Source: Pisaster brevispinus
Lineage: Eukaryota > Echinodermata > Asteroidea > Forcipulatida > Asteriidae
Assembly (NCBI GenBank): GCA_023634235.1
Contig: JAMKCF010000016.1
Location: 10,290,866-10,354,865 of the forward strand
Direction: 5' to 3'
DNA length: 64,000 nucleotides
Below are positions 43,541-53,959 of this stretch, piece after piece. The notes beneath the pieces are model-generated. The model ran no database searches. It was given only the letters and a program-made list of their open reading frames with translations, and was not told the origin of the DNA. The translations under genes and the position numbers were made by a program. Position 1 is the stretch's first letter, and every line of letters begins with the position of its first letter.

Positions 43541-44560
43541 TCAGGTGTTGAATGCACGGCGGACCAATGTGTTGTGGACGGCAGACTTGAAGCGAGGACA
43601 ACACATTGGTCCGCCGTGCATTCAACACCTGCGACCAAGACAGCTTGAAGCAGGAACTTCACCACATCAAGACATCACTACAACTCAACGGATACACGAC
43701 ATTCAACTTCAGCCAGCCCAAACCAAGCCTCCCACCTGAAGACAGACCAGAGCTCAAGGCAACCGTCACCATCCCATACATCGGCCACGCATCACACCAA
43801 CTTCAACGCATCTTCATCCAAGTTCAAGTCAAGACCTTCCACACAGCACCCAACAAGATCCAAGCATCTCTTCACACACACAAGGACAAGCAAGACACTC
43901 AAGCCAAGCCCGGCGTTTACCGCATTCCCTGCGAATGCGGTAAAGTCTACATCGGAGAGACCGGCCGCAACATATCCACCGGAATCAAAGAACACCAAGC
44001 ACACGGCAGACTAGGGCACCTAGACAAATCAGCTATCATCAAACACTCACACGAACAAGATCATCTCATCAAATGGACACAAGCCAAGCTCATCGCTCCA
44101 GTCAAGTTCTGGCACCCACGCAGAGTAAGGGAGGCAATAGAGATAAAGGCTCACAACACCGCTTCACAAGACATCGGATTCTTCATCAACGACATCTGGT
44201 CACCACTTCTCAAGCCCACACTTCCAGCAGTAGCTCAGCACAACACTGACACACTCCAACGCACACACATCCAGCCAGCAACCAACTCACACGCTTCACT
44301 AGACAAGAACAGCTTGGATCCTTCCCGCCCAAAGGTGCATCCTCCAAACCTTACGTAAGCTCAACCACCACCAGTAGTCCAGCATTCTCCTGAAGACGAG
44401 CAGAGTATACTGTTCGAAACGTCGAGACCAGACAGGCTCTTTTCAGAGCCAACACTCCCTCAAAGAGATTTTACACATGGTTGTACCCGCAAAATATACT
44501 ATTCATATTTATATTTATAGTTACTCTTATCTTCCACACCATGCAAAGCTTCAAACACCA
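43541..44560 (+). mobile_element. 5'-truncated Penelope-like retroelement with GIY-YIG endonuclease
   Basis: The frame 43606-44358 (250 codons) carries GVYRIPCECGKVYIGETGRN, a GIY-YIG nuclease signature, then IKEHQAHGR, AIIKHSHEQDH and a REAIEIKAH motif holding the usual catalytic Glu. In Penelope-like elements this domain follows the reverse transcriptase, which is missing. A perfect 34-base inverted repeat (43543-43576 with 43599-43632) marks the 5' end, meaning the first bases of the copy are also present inverted. It replaces the sequence from 21288 to about 21985 of gene 2, including the SRCR exon. Confidence 0.82.
44386..44427 (+). ncRNA. Hammerhead ribozyme-like motif in the Penelope-like 3' region
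   Basis: Order of elements: tctc, ctgaaga, gagcag, agtata, ctgttc, gaaa, cgtc, gaga. This gives stem I tctc/gaga, the core CUGANGA, a six-pair stem II, the core GAAA and a GUC cleavage triplet, with stem III reduced to one C-G pair. Penelope-like elements are known to carry hammerheads. The usual G-C pair at 10.1-11.1 is a C-C mismatch here, so activity is uncertain. Confidence 0.42.
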
Positions 44561-45058
44561 TTTATAACTGTTATTATTCACTCCTGTCTGAAAAAACACC
44601 CCCCTGAAAAAAAAAAAAAATAATAAAAAAATACAAAATACAAAACTACTGCACTGTAACGATCACATGAGCATAATTTATATCCATACGTGGTCTCTGA
44701 AGAGTAACAAATCTTCAAAACGATGGTTTGGAACTCGTAGGCACTAGGCTGTACAAAACAATGGCCATTGTGATGGCCACAATGCGTGTTGTAAAAATTC
44801 ATTCGAGTCCTCTTTTGTAAAGTCCCATTGTGCGGTTTGTCACCAGGTTGGTCCAGAAACCGCCGTTTATTAGGCTAGCGTGAAATGTGCTTTGCTTACG
44901 GGCAGCGGTGTTTATAAAATATTAATTCTGCTAATGACCGCTCCATCAGCAGAAAACGTCTGCTTGCGGGCTTATGAAATTGGCCCCCATGTCTATAATA
45001 AAGTTACCTCTTTACTTTATAAGAATACTGGCATGTTTGTGTATTTTTGTCTGTCTAG

Positions 45059-45184
45059 GTGTTCTGCTTAGCGTAAACTGTACCGAGCTGCTTATCTGTA
45101 GTCAGGTAGATGTTAACCATACGTGCGCTTGTGTGGCAGAGGAGGGTCATGCTCTGAATGAGGTCACCAACATTTTATCCGGTG
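45059..45184 (+). CDS. Gene 3 exon G: half-EGF
   Basis: 42 codons, [27 protein letters not shown], four cysteines, phase 1-1. Confidence 0.8.
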
Positions 45185-45662
45185 GTAATACAACAAAATT
45201 AGTGCGTTAATTCCTTTACTTACACCAAACTAACTTTTAATAAACCACTTACAAGAATGTGTTGTACAAGAATGTGTTCACACACATATATTTTTTGGTG
45301 GTTAGATTTAATCCATTCCGGTTGAATTTTGATGAGCAAAGAATATACGAAAGAACATTGAGGGTTGGTGTACGTTGGCGCTACGTCCAGAGATAATGCG
45401 GTTGGTACCCGCTGTTTCACTTGGCTAGTAAATTGATTCGACGTTCTTGTGATACCGTGAAAGTGTTTGCTGATTTCTCAGCAAGTAGTCACTGTAGTCT
45501 GCTGAAACTTTCACATGTGACTTTAATTGTATCTTTTACAAAAATACAATCTACAAATCAACATAACATTGACGACACTTTGACCCCACTTTAAAAGATT
45601 TGTTCGCAAATTGTCCATGCAGTTATCTTGAGTTACTTTTTTACGTTCATGTTCTTTTCAAG

Positions 45663-45788
45663 GAGACTGTAATAACACTGATCCATCAAACCGCACAAAA
45701 TTGCACGTGTGTCGCAACTCCACCGGAACACTTAACTGCAGTTGTGTAGAAGGGTACCAACTATCGATCGACAACACATTCTGCCGAG
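45663..45788 (+). CDS. Gene 3 exon H: EGF-like
   Basis: 42 codons, GDCNNTDPSNRTKLHVC and [11 protein letters not shown]; nearly the same protein as gene 2 exon H. Confidence 0.83.
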
Positions 45789-46703
45789 GTAAGTAACATT
45801 TTGGGGGTTAGGCCTCCGTGAATCCATGGGAAAAAATTACATGCTGGACCCATTGGGCGTGATCGGTAGGCAGATTGTATTACGGGTAAATAACTGTGTT
45901 TGGTTGGCACAATTCGTGTTCTAATGGTCTGAACAGGTCAATATATGTTCCCTGGACCCACACACTTAAGACTGAAGCATTCTGGAAATTTACACATTGG
46001 TTCACTACTAATAAAATAAAAAAAGTACATTTCGAAATCCGCACCCCAGGCCCTCTGCAAACTGTTACCCCAAACCACTCAGAAGTTGTTTATTTACTGT
46101 TTGATTAGGCCACACAGCTATTGGCAACACTATAAGGGTAAACAGCACCCCACTACCACCACCATAATAGCCTGATGTTATAGTCAAAAGCATGTGAAGA
46201 TTACATGTATTCAAAGGATTCAGTTTTTGTGCACACGGTAAGATTTTTTTGTGCACATTATAATGGGTCCATAGACTAATCTGCCATTCCAAACTAATTG
46301 TCAACCTCTGAGTTTACCCACCCAGAAATCACTGCAGTACATAAAAAAGTGATGTTTAAGGGTTGTTAAAAAAAAAAACCAGAGGATTTGATCCACACAT
46401 TTTGTAGTTATTAAACAAAGTATGAAGCTGGTACTTCCGCCCGCACCCCTCGGCTGCTCCGAGGGTCAACAAACCAGTCATAAAAATCTGAGAGCCTCAA
46501 CAATGATACTATCATTGTATGACCATTATCAGTTCTTTTTCATTATGTTTTATATATTTTGTATAAAACAATTTTAGGTTTATGAAAGTTCGCCCCAAAG
46601 AAGGTTAAAAGCTACAATAAGAAAAATACTAAAGATGATAATCTCAGGAGAGTTGAAGTTAGGAATTGATAGGCTCCTAAAAACAGTCTAGATTGTAGGA
46701 TGA

Positions 46704-46940
46704 ATGGAAACTTGCGCCAGGCAAGGAGTTCCACGGATGATTAAACAGGTGGAATGGCTCTTTGCTTTACATCTCAGCAAAGAAAGAATGTCAAAGGGTG
46801 AGAAGAAGCAGAAAGCCTGGTTACACTCTCAAACACTTATTAGGAGGAATAGGTCGGACACACTGGTGGCACGTAATACCATGAGAGTAGTAGAAAAGAC
46901 AAAGGCTGGCTACAGAGCTTTGGTGGGAAAGAAGCTGTAG
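46704..46940 (+). other. Intronic ORF, gene 3 copy
   Basis: 78 codons beginning METCARQGVPRM, with [18 protein letters not shown] and TKAGYRALVGKKL. Basic, no recognised domain, no splice signals. Open in gene 1 too (6426-6605). Confidence 0.25.
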
Positions 46941-47169
46941 CGTTGATCCCAACCCTTTATCAACAATATTTACAATCATCTTCTGCTCTCTATCACGGTT
47001 GCCATGATCCCCTGCTCGCAGTTTTATAACTCGTAACGATTATCATGATATTCTTTAATGGGTTTGATTGCCTTAGTTTGTGTTTTCCGAAGTTAAAACA
47101 AGTGCCATTTCCCAGAAATGACGCCATAGCTACCTTAAAAGTTCCTGAAAAAATGTTTTCTATTTGTAG

Positions 47170-47283
47170 GTGAGGATCTGCATGACTGCAACTCGATGCA
47201 AAATTGTAAGAATACAGAAGGTGGCTACGAGTGTCCATGCAAAGCCGGGTATCTCAACAACACGGAGACCGGGGAATGTGATG
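47170..47283 (+). CDS. Gene 3 exon I: EGF-like
   Basis: 38 codons, [31 protein letters not shown], phase 1-1, five cysteines. Confidence 0.84.
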
Positions 47284-47592
47284 GTAAGTATCATGGGACA
47301 CGGCACGGAGGTGGTTTGTGAAGAATAATGGAGAAAACATTTACCAGTAACCGCTTTAAGTTTTATGTGGAATTCTGGAGGAGTCACAATAAAGAGCGCC
47401 TCCAAGTGTCACCAATAATTACCATAAAAACATAATTGGTAAAGAGCACTGGAGAGAGAGCGGTCGATGTTATAATTCATTGTTAGAAACGACACCCTTT
47501 GAAGTAAATTAATAATTACGATGAAAGTTTTAGTATGATTAATGTTTTATTATTAAAGTAATAATGAACTTGATTTTACTTCATCACTTCAG

Positions 47593-47719
47593 ATATCGAC
47601 GAGTGCTCTATATACTGACTACATGAACTGCCCGGATGTACAAATCTGTTATGAAGAGCCTCAGAACCGCACCATTGTTTGTGAATGTCTCGAGGGCGAC
47701 ATCAATGTGTGTGAGCAGG
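47593..47719 (+). pseudogene. Gene 3 exon J: frameshifted EGF
   Basis: After DIDECS the sequence has an extra four bases (tctatatactgac against tctactgac in gene 2), giving an in-frame TGA; a separate six-base deletion follows. Length 127 instead of 129. Skipping the exon would restore frame. Confidence 0.8.
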
Positions 47720-48020
47720 GTAAGAAGTACCTAGTATATCTAATCGTCACCTTTGAACAGTGTACCCTGCCTTACTTTGATTCAGTGATCGACGGGTTAA
47801 TTTTCAAATTTACTACTACAGGTGTTGCAACTGATGTAACATTGCTGTATTATCTTGATTAGAGAGTATGCGCACCAATAATATGAGTTTTGCCACCTCT
47901 GACAGTAAATGTTAAAGGCTGCAAAATTCATATTATATGTACTGTTGTCTATTGACATATTGGACGGAGCGCGTTTGGGCAATAAAACTAACTGGTAAAT
48001 TCTTTTGTAACGTCACGCAG

Positions 48021-48122
48021 GAAAATGCTCACTAGGCTGCACTGATCTGGAGGTGTGCGTTGGCGAAGCTTGCACCTGCTACCCGGGATATTTTCTCAAC
48101 ACTGAAAATATGCCTTGCAAAG
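48021..48122 (+). CDS. Gene 3 exon K: short EGF
   Basis: 34 codons, GKCSLGCTDLEVCVGEAC, TCYPGYFLNTENMPC, intact, but downstream of the exon J stop. Confidence 0.75.
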
Positions 48123-48264
48123 GTAAACAAAAGAGTGATCCGAAATCATTCCGAGGGATCCTTAATAAGAACTATTAATATAGAGCTTTATGATTTCCGT
48201 GACTGGACTTTAATACACACACTTTGCATGCTCTATGTTGGGGCCCTTCGTGTTTTGTTTTTGT

Positions 48265-49645
48265 ACACCAGAGGGCGAAATTTGCACAGAGGTTAAGCCG
48301 AGAGCGAAATTTTATTTCCCAACGCGGTAAAGGCCAAGATTTGCATACCTCGCTCCCATTGGCTGGGACTTGCTGATGAATTATTTATTGAAAACAAGCT
48401 ATGTAGGCCTTACGCGCGTGTTGTGTATGCGTACACAATCGACATGTCTGATCTCTCGGTGTGATAGTATACAAATATTGACTGCTTCAGGTGGCGTAGT
48501 AAAACTAGTCACTCTCGGTGATCCCCGGAGCCGCCTATCTTCCCTCGGCAGACGCCACGAGACAAAACAGTCAACATTTGTTTCATAACACCTCTTCCTT
48601 TGATTCTATCTGTATACTTTAATACAATTAATTCACACAACACCTTTATTCTTCATTTAACACTGCGTCATTTTACGTGGCAATCAATCGTCAAACAAGA
48701 ACTGTAAAATCTTACGTTGAAATACCGAGTTTTGACAAAATAGGAGGGTACCAGACTATTGCTATTACGTTCGTTCTCTAAACCGTATTTCAAATGCACA
48801 CATTTTGTTCATTACACCGGGTTCGAGGTTGTCAAGCAGCTCGTTTAAATCAATGTTTGAAGTCAATGCAGTCAGGGTACCAGGGTATCCATTCACTAGT
48901 ACATCGGTCGCTGGGCTATCGTTGAATAGTTCGTTTGGTCGGTGAACATGCACAGGAGTAAAAATACACAACACCATAAGACCACTCTCGGCCAATCAAC
49001 AGATAGAATCAAAGGAAGAGGTGTAATAACATAGCATATAATTCATGTACACACACTGGCAAAAAAGTTGTGTCTACATGTCTTTGCTTTTGCTCTTGTG
49101 TGCACATGTACATCCACCCATACGTTCGTAAAACAATACTGCGACCCTAGACTGTGAGTGCACACGTCTCACTGTAGATGACTGTCTTTCTTTGAAGGAT
49201 AAGTAAGGTTTATGAATATGTATCAAAACGAAAGCCAATCAATTGAATACTTAGTTTCGACAAGGGGAAGCTAATACAGAAGTAGTGTATAGCTATATAG
49301 CATACATGTGCAGTAGCTGTGTAGTCATGGTAGTACAGTAGTCAGTACTGCAATGCAACGAATGTACATGTACCTGGATTTAGTGCCAGTTGCTTCAAAA
49401 ACTCGATAAAACTTTTGACAACTTTGACAGTAAAATTAATCCTGCATGTTGCTCAGTGCCATAATTTTGGATTGGATAAGAATGGATTAATGGTAGAGCG
49501 TTATCACTTTCCCCCCTACAACGTGTAAAGAAGCAAATACATACACACATGACATACCCAAGCCAATGGGAGCGAAGTATGCAAATATTGGCCTTAACCG
49601 CTCTGGGAAAAAACATTTCGCAAGCCGAGAGGGCCATTTGCCTTG
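48265..49645. mobile_element. Inverted-repeat DNA element, gene 3 copy
   Basis: Counterpart of 25577-26935, with both ends (catacctcgctcccattggc and its complement near 49560-49610) still recognisable. Confidence 0.55.
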
Positions 49646-49722
49646 GATGATGACTGACCATCATTTTGCATTTTCGGTGAAGGTGATTTTTTGTTTCCCT
49701 TTCGCCCTTTGATTTTGATCAG

Positions 49723-49848
49723 GCGGTGGTTGTGGTGAGATGATACACGACTGCACTGAGATGGAGACTTGTATCAACACGATTGGAGGCTACGAGTGCC
49801 CATGCATGAATGGATTCCTCAGAAGTCAAGGCGAAAACGCAACATACG
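49723..49848 (+). CDS. Gene 3 exon L: EGF without its last cysteine
   Basis: 42 codons; ends GENATYG where gene 2 has GENATCDG (tgtgac became tac), so Cys6 is gone while the frame stays phase 1. The donor region is partly repeated (gtaaaatgacggtaaaatga). Confidence 0.75.
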
Positions 49849-50348
49849 GTAAAATGACGGTAAAATGAACACTTTTAGTCTTATTAAAAAAAGAAGAAAA
49901 ATAAAAAACAAAAAACAAAACGTGGCTTGCCTGGCTGACAAGACAAACCCCAAACACAGGGTAGTGATAATAGATTTTTTGCTGCTGCCACCTATCATCT
50001 AAAAAGCATTATTTTTGTTGTTGTGATCATCCTTCGGAGATCCCAAGACACTGCGACAGCGGAGATACCTGGTAAATTGTTAACATAACAAAATGTATTG
50101 ACTTGAGGATATTGTGTGCAAAATAGGTTTTACCCGGTAAGTCTGCTGCCACCCAGCGACACAAAAGTCACCCACTGCAACAGAGCGTTCTCTTGAAGAC
50201 GATCACGAAACGTCCACTTGTTCTGGTTCTTCTTAGAACCCCCACATTTCATAAAAATATGTATTCATTACATAGTGTCCCCACAAACTTCACTTGATTG
50301 TATCTCCACCAAGCAAAGTTTCAATTGCTACTCATTATTGTTCTACAG

Positions 50349-50489
50349 ATATCAACGAATGCCGCGAGAAAACCGACGGTTGTCATCACCTGTGTATGAA
50401 TGGTGCTGGAAATTACTCGTGCGCCTGCGTGGATGGATACAACTTACTGACCGACGAACACACGTGTGCCATGCCGATGTCTCTGCAGG
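50349..50489 (+). pseudogene. Gene 3 exon M: EGF with dead donor
   Basis: INECREKTDGCHHLC and NYSCACVDGYNLL are intact, but the donor is cagg|ataagt instead of cacg|gtaagt. Read-through adds DKCFSSSIWFTLR and stops at tag 50528-50530, which would end the protein before the membrane helix. Confidence 0.8.
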
Positions 50490-50633
50490 ATAAGTGTTTC
50501 AGTAGTTCCATTTGGTTCACTTTGAGGTAGACGAAACAATAATCAGTGCTACCCATCCTCAACGTCACAAGATTATTCTTTTTTAAGCCCATTAATTAAA
50601 CACAACGGTTTTATTTTGACTTGTATAATACAG

Positions 50634-50665
50634 AAGCAGTTGTGCTTTATCAGAAGCAGGGTAAT
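50634..50665 (+). pseudogene. Gene 3 exon N: truncated, donor deleted
   Basis: EAVVLYQK is present, then a deletion of about 60 bases removes the rest of the exon and its donor. A chance gt follows cagaagcag but in the wrong phase for exon O. Confidence 0.75.
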
Positions 50666-51028
50666 AAATCTGATAATCGCTTGTTGTTAAAAACAAAAAG
50701 GCAAAACCAAACACAAGCGACTTTTAAAATCATTAATCTGAATCACAATTAGCCAATATTCTGCCTGATTGGTCACAGTGCATAACTACTATTCCTGCCT
50801 AAGCCCCTTGTAGCGCTAGTTTTTGCATTACAACAAATGTTATATTACTTTTGGAAAGAACACAGCATTCTCTCCTATAATGTGGTGTAACACAGCTTCG
50901 TCATGTTTCCCGTCTCATAATGACGAGTAATGAGAGTACAAATAAAGACTCTCACGTCTTGTTCATCTACAGGTTTCTCCTAAACTAAAAAAAAAACTCC
51001 CGGGTCAGAATAGACCCAATCCTGGTTC

Positions 51029-51662
51029 CGTACAGCCTCGCTACCATGGGCAGAGCGCCATATCGATACCTCTCGTCACTAACCCCTGGTAGGGATGTAC
51101 TGAGAAACAACACTGATTGGCTCCTTAGGGTGATTACTTTGCGTACACGCTTGTTAACAACTTTCGAGTGTATGTATGGCGCTTGTAGGACGCTTATTAC
51201 GCCTGTGTAAAAATGCCATTATTTTGACTTGATTCCATTTCAAATGAATCATGTTTTTGCACGGTCACCCTACACTGCATACAGTTAGACATATCACAAA
51301 ATCAAAGAAGAATGCCAGAGGACCAGTTGCTCTTTGACTTGGTGCCTGTTTTGCGCGTTACAATACTTGAGCGCGCGCATAGAATGGATCGGCCTCAGGC
51401 CTAATTAAAATGTGCTAGATTCTAGCACATTTTAATGAACCAATAGACTGTGCAAGTCTCGCGCGTATTCAAACATTGGGATCCGTTCAAGCGCGTGAGT
51501 TTGTTTCTTTAACGCGTTAAAGCATTGTACGTGGTCCCAAAAATGTTCGAATACGCGGGAGACTTGCACGGTCTATTCCAGGGGTTATGATCGAGCAAGG
51601 CATGCTGGGAAAAAATGGCGCGGCGAGATCGATCACCCCTGGGAACGAGGATGGGTTTCGTA
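51029..51662. mobile_element. Nonautonomous DNA element with CGTA target duplication
   Basis: Absent from the equivalent gene 2 position (28326). Flanked by cgta at 51029-51032 and 51659-51662. Ends are imperfect inverted repeats (cagcctcgctaccatggg against catcctcgttcccagggg on the other strand). Inside are a palindrome at 51404-51436 (attaaaatgtgctaga and its complement) and an imperfect inverted pair at about 51441-51480 and 51541-51580. Confidence 0.65.
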
Positions 51663-51773
51663 GGCCAGACCCTTCTGGGTCAGTATGACCCGAACTTTAA
51701 TAATCATAAACCATTCTTGTATAGCGCATATCACCGTGAGGTCCCTATGCACTGTCAGTATTTTTTTACAAGG

Positions 51774-52108
51774 TATGCAGAGCTACGTGTTATGATACGA
51801 GACCTATTCCTTTACACAGCACCATGTCATGGCTTACAAAATGCTGTGGCGCAATATGCAGCCAGTCAAACCAGGAACACCGGGGCGAACCCCTTCTCTT
51901 TACGATAAGTGACTTGGTTCGTTTACGTGCATTACACAACACACGGGACCTACAGCTTTACGTCCCATCCGAAGGACGATGCAAACATGGTTAAGTGTCT
52001 TGCCTAAGGACACAAGTGCCACGACCGGGACTCGACCCCACACTCTGCTGATCAGAAACACCAGAGCTCGAGTTCGGTGATCTTATCTACTCACACATGA
52101 CACGGCAA
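51774..52108 (-). repeat. tRNA-headed SINE, antisense, gene 3 copy
   Basis: ccatccgaaggacgatgc, ccgggactcgaccccacact and the head near 52090; more complete than the gene 2 copy, which lost part of its body. Confidence 0.8.
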
Positions 52109-52430
52109 AATGACCAAGAAGCGGGTGAAACTGACGCAGAGTCTGAGTTAAAAGCTCATTCTTATTCTCTTTCTTGGTCAGCTTGATTTGTAAGAGGGTC
52201 ATGTCCCCTGGGAACATGAGTCGATATCAATACTGACCTGGGTATTTGTTAGAGTGTAGGGATAGATAAAGGCCATTTGAGTTTCCCTAGCGTCCCGGCT
52301 AGCTTGCTGTAGCCGTTTCTAAGGTATGGAGGGGGGGGGGGGGGTAAATGATTGATTGCTTTTAATGTATTTTATGACAATGTTGCAGGATTTTAACCAA
52401 GTTTTGATTCAAATTGTTTTTGATGCATAG

Positions 52431-52500
52431 CAAACCTCTCAGAGTGGATGGCTGTTCCCGCTCGGTATGATCTGTGCGTTTGCTTTGATTGCTGCCGTTG
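52431..52500 (+). CDS. Gene 3 exon O: transmembrane helix
   Basis: Identical in protein to gene 2 (GWLFPLGMICAFALIAAV) with intact splice sites, but no usable upstream donor remains in phase. Confidence 0.7.
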
Positions 52501-52855
52501 GTGAGTTATCATTTCAATTAATTTTGTGTACTGGGCTTAGTATGGTTCATCATAGTAGTTCTCTCCAATAGTTTTACATTGAAATGATGTTTTAAAAATC
52601 ATAATATAGGGATTAACAACAAAGTGCGCCACCAAGAGTTTGCCATGCAACATTTGAGATTCGGTTTGAAGAAAATACATGTGCTGGGCCTTACTTAGAA
52701 AATTATAGTATCCTTATCTACAACAAGTCCACAGAACAAGATTTACACCCCCAACAAACCCCCGAAGAAAACGTCATGTACCTTTTATTTAAACTAAAGC
52801 AAACGTTGGCAAATGATGTAGTGTATCAAAAAGAAATTTGCATTTGCATTTGCAG

Positions 52856-52912
52856 TGGTCTGTCGGAAGAAATCGGAGCGATTCCGAAATGGCACAGACA
52901 GAGCTGTTGAAA
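52856..52912 (+). CDS. Gene 3 exon P: membrane-proximal tail
   Basis: VCRKKSERFRNGTDRAVE; the Gly of gene 2 is Cys here. Phase 1-1, donor gtaagt. Confidence 0.7.
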
Positions 52913-53837
52913 GTAAGTAATAAACCCATACTAATCTTAGCTTTTAAAGCAGCACCAACGTTTATGATGTCAGCTGGGGACTTTGTGACTCTAGGTGGCA
53001 GTACACTTACCAGGTAAGTCATCCTTCTTGGTAGTGTGCGCGTGCCCAAAACTACGTAAACGATGGAAATTTACCTGGTAAGTCTGCTGCCAGCTAGCGT
53101 TCCAAAGTCTCCCAATGATGGTCCACCACTTCACTAACTACATGAGTAAAACTGCTAATTAAACATTTTGAACTGGCCTTTTGTCGGGCCGTGTCCGAAT
53201 TGGCGGCTAAGGCTACGGCTGGATCGCTGGGTCATCGTGCGTTGAAGTATTAAAAATTCTTGGCAGCACATTTAGCAACAGCCATAGCCGTAGCTGTAAC
53301 TCGCCAGTTAAGTTAAGTCACCAACCAAGCATGGTGAACTTGGTGCTGAATGGTTGACGTCAGATTTATTCCTACAAAGCTCAATTGGCAATATTTCGGT
53401 GAGCGTGGGTCTTTTGTCCCTAACCTGTTTGCCCTTAATATCATACCACTCCCTTGAAATCAATGTCTGCCCAAAATGTCAATGATAGATATTATTTTTA
53501 TTCAAGCTGTCACAAACCTCGTTGCGTATGATCAGAATAGAACAGAGAAAGTATACAATGTGGATAGATCACTGGGTTCAAAACTTAGCTTGTAAATTGC
53601 ATATAGTAGAGTCCCTGTTAGTGTTCTAGTCGTTGAGACTAGTCTTGATCTTGGGACTAGTGGGGAGTTCCTTTTGTTTGAAGGGGAGGCCGAGGGGAAG
53701 TCATGGTGCTCTGAGGGGAGTCCAAGTCCGATTCCGAATCCACGAACAATGGACTTGAGACCGGTCTCGATTGGGGGGACCGGGCTTGAGTCCCCGAGAA
53801 CTGGTCGTTAATTATATATTTGTATGTCTCCTGTTAG

Positions 53838-53959
53838 TGGCGCAATCCCTGAAGGACCGTGTTGTCTCATCGGTCGGACGGCGTCGCTCCGGTGGTGCCG
53901 GCAGTCCCCAATCCAACATCTACGTGACAAGTCCCGGCAGACAACCCCCAAAACAATAA
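53838..53959 (+). pseudogene. Gene 3 terminal exon Q: truncated tail
   Basis: MAQSLKDRVVSSVGRRRSGG to SPGRQPPKQ then taa. About 610 bases relative to 30685-31295 are missing: five of the six tyrosine contexts, the acidic segment, the original stop and the aataaa. Confidence 0.82.

Larger units (their letters stand above)
36500..53959 (+). pseudogene. Gene 3: promoterless EMI-EGF paralog, degraded
   Basis: Collinear with gene 2 and very similar in exons and introns, but with no SRCR exon (a Penelope-like insertion sits there), a four-base insertion in exon J that brings an immediate TGA, a GT-to-AT donor after exon M, a deletion through the donor of exon N, and a tail cut to about 40 codons. 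The 5' half (signal peptide, EMI, EGF A-I) remains open. It could still make a short secreted EMI-EGF protein if transcribed from gene 2, or be a pseudogene. Assembly or sequencing error could explain single changes but not all. Confidence 0.75.

Noticed and set aside
43518..43739. Alternative frame overlapping the Penelope-like ORF
   Set aside because: Runs through the inverted repeat in another frame; the GIY-YIG frame is the real one.
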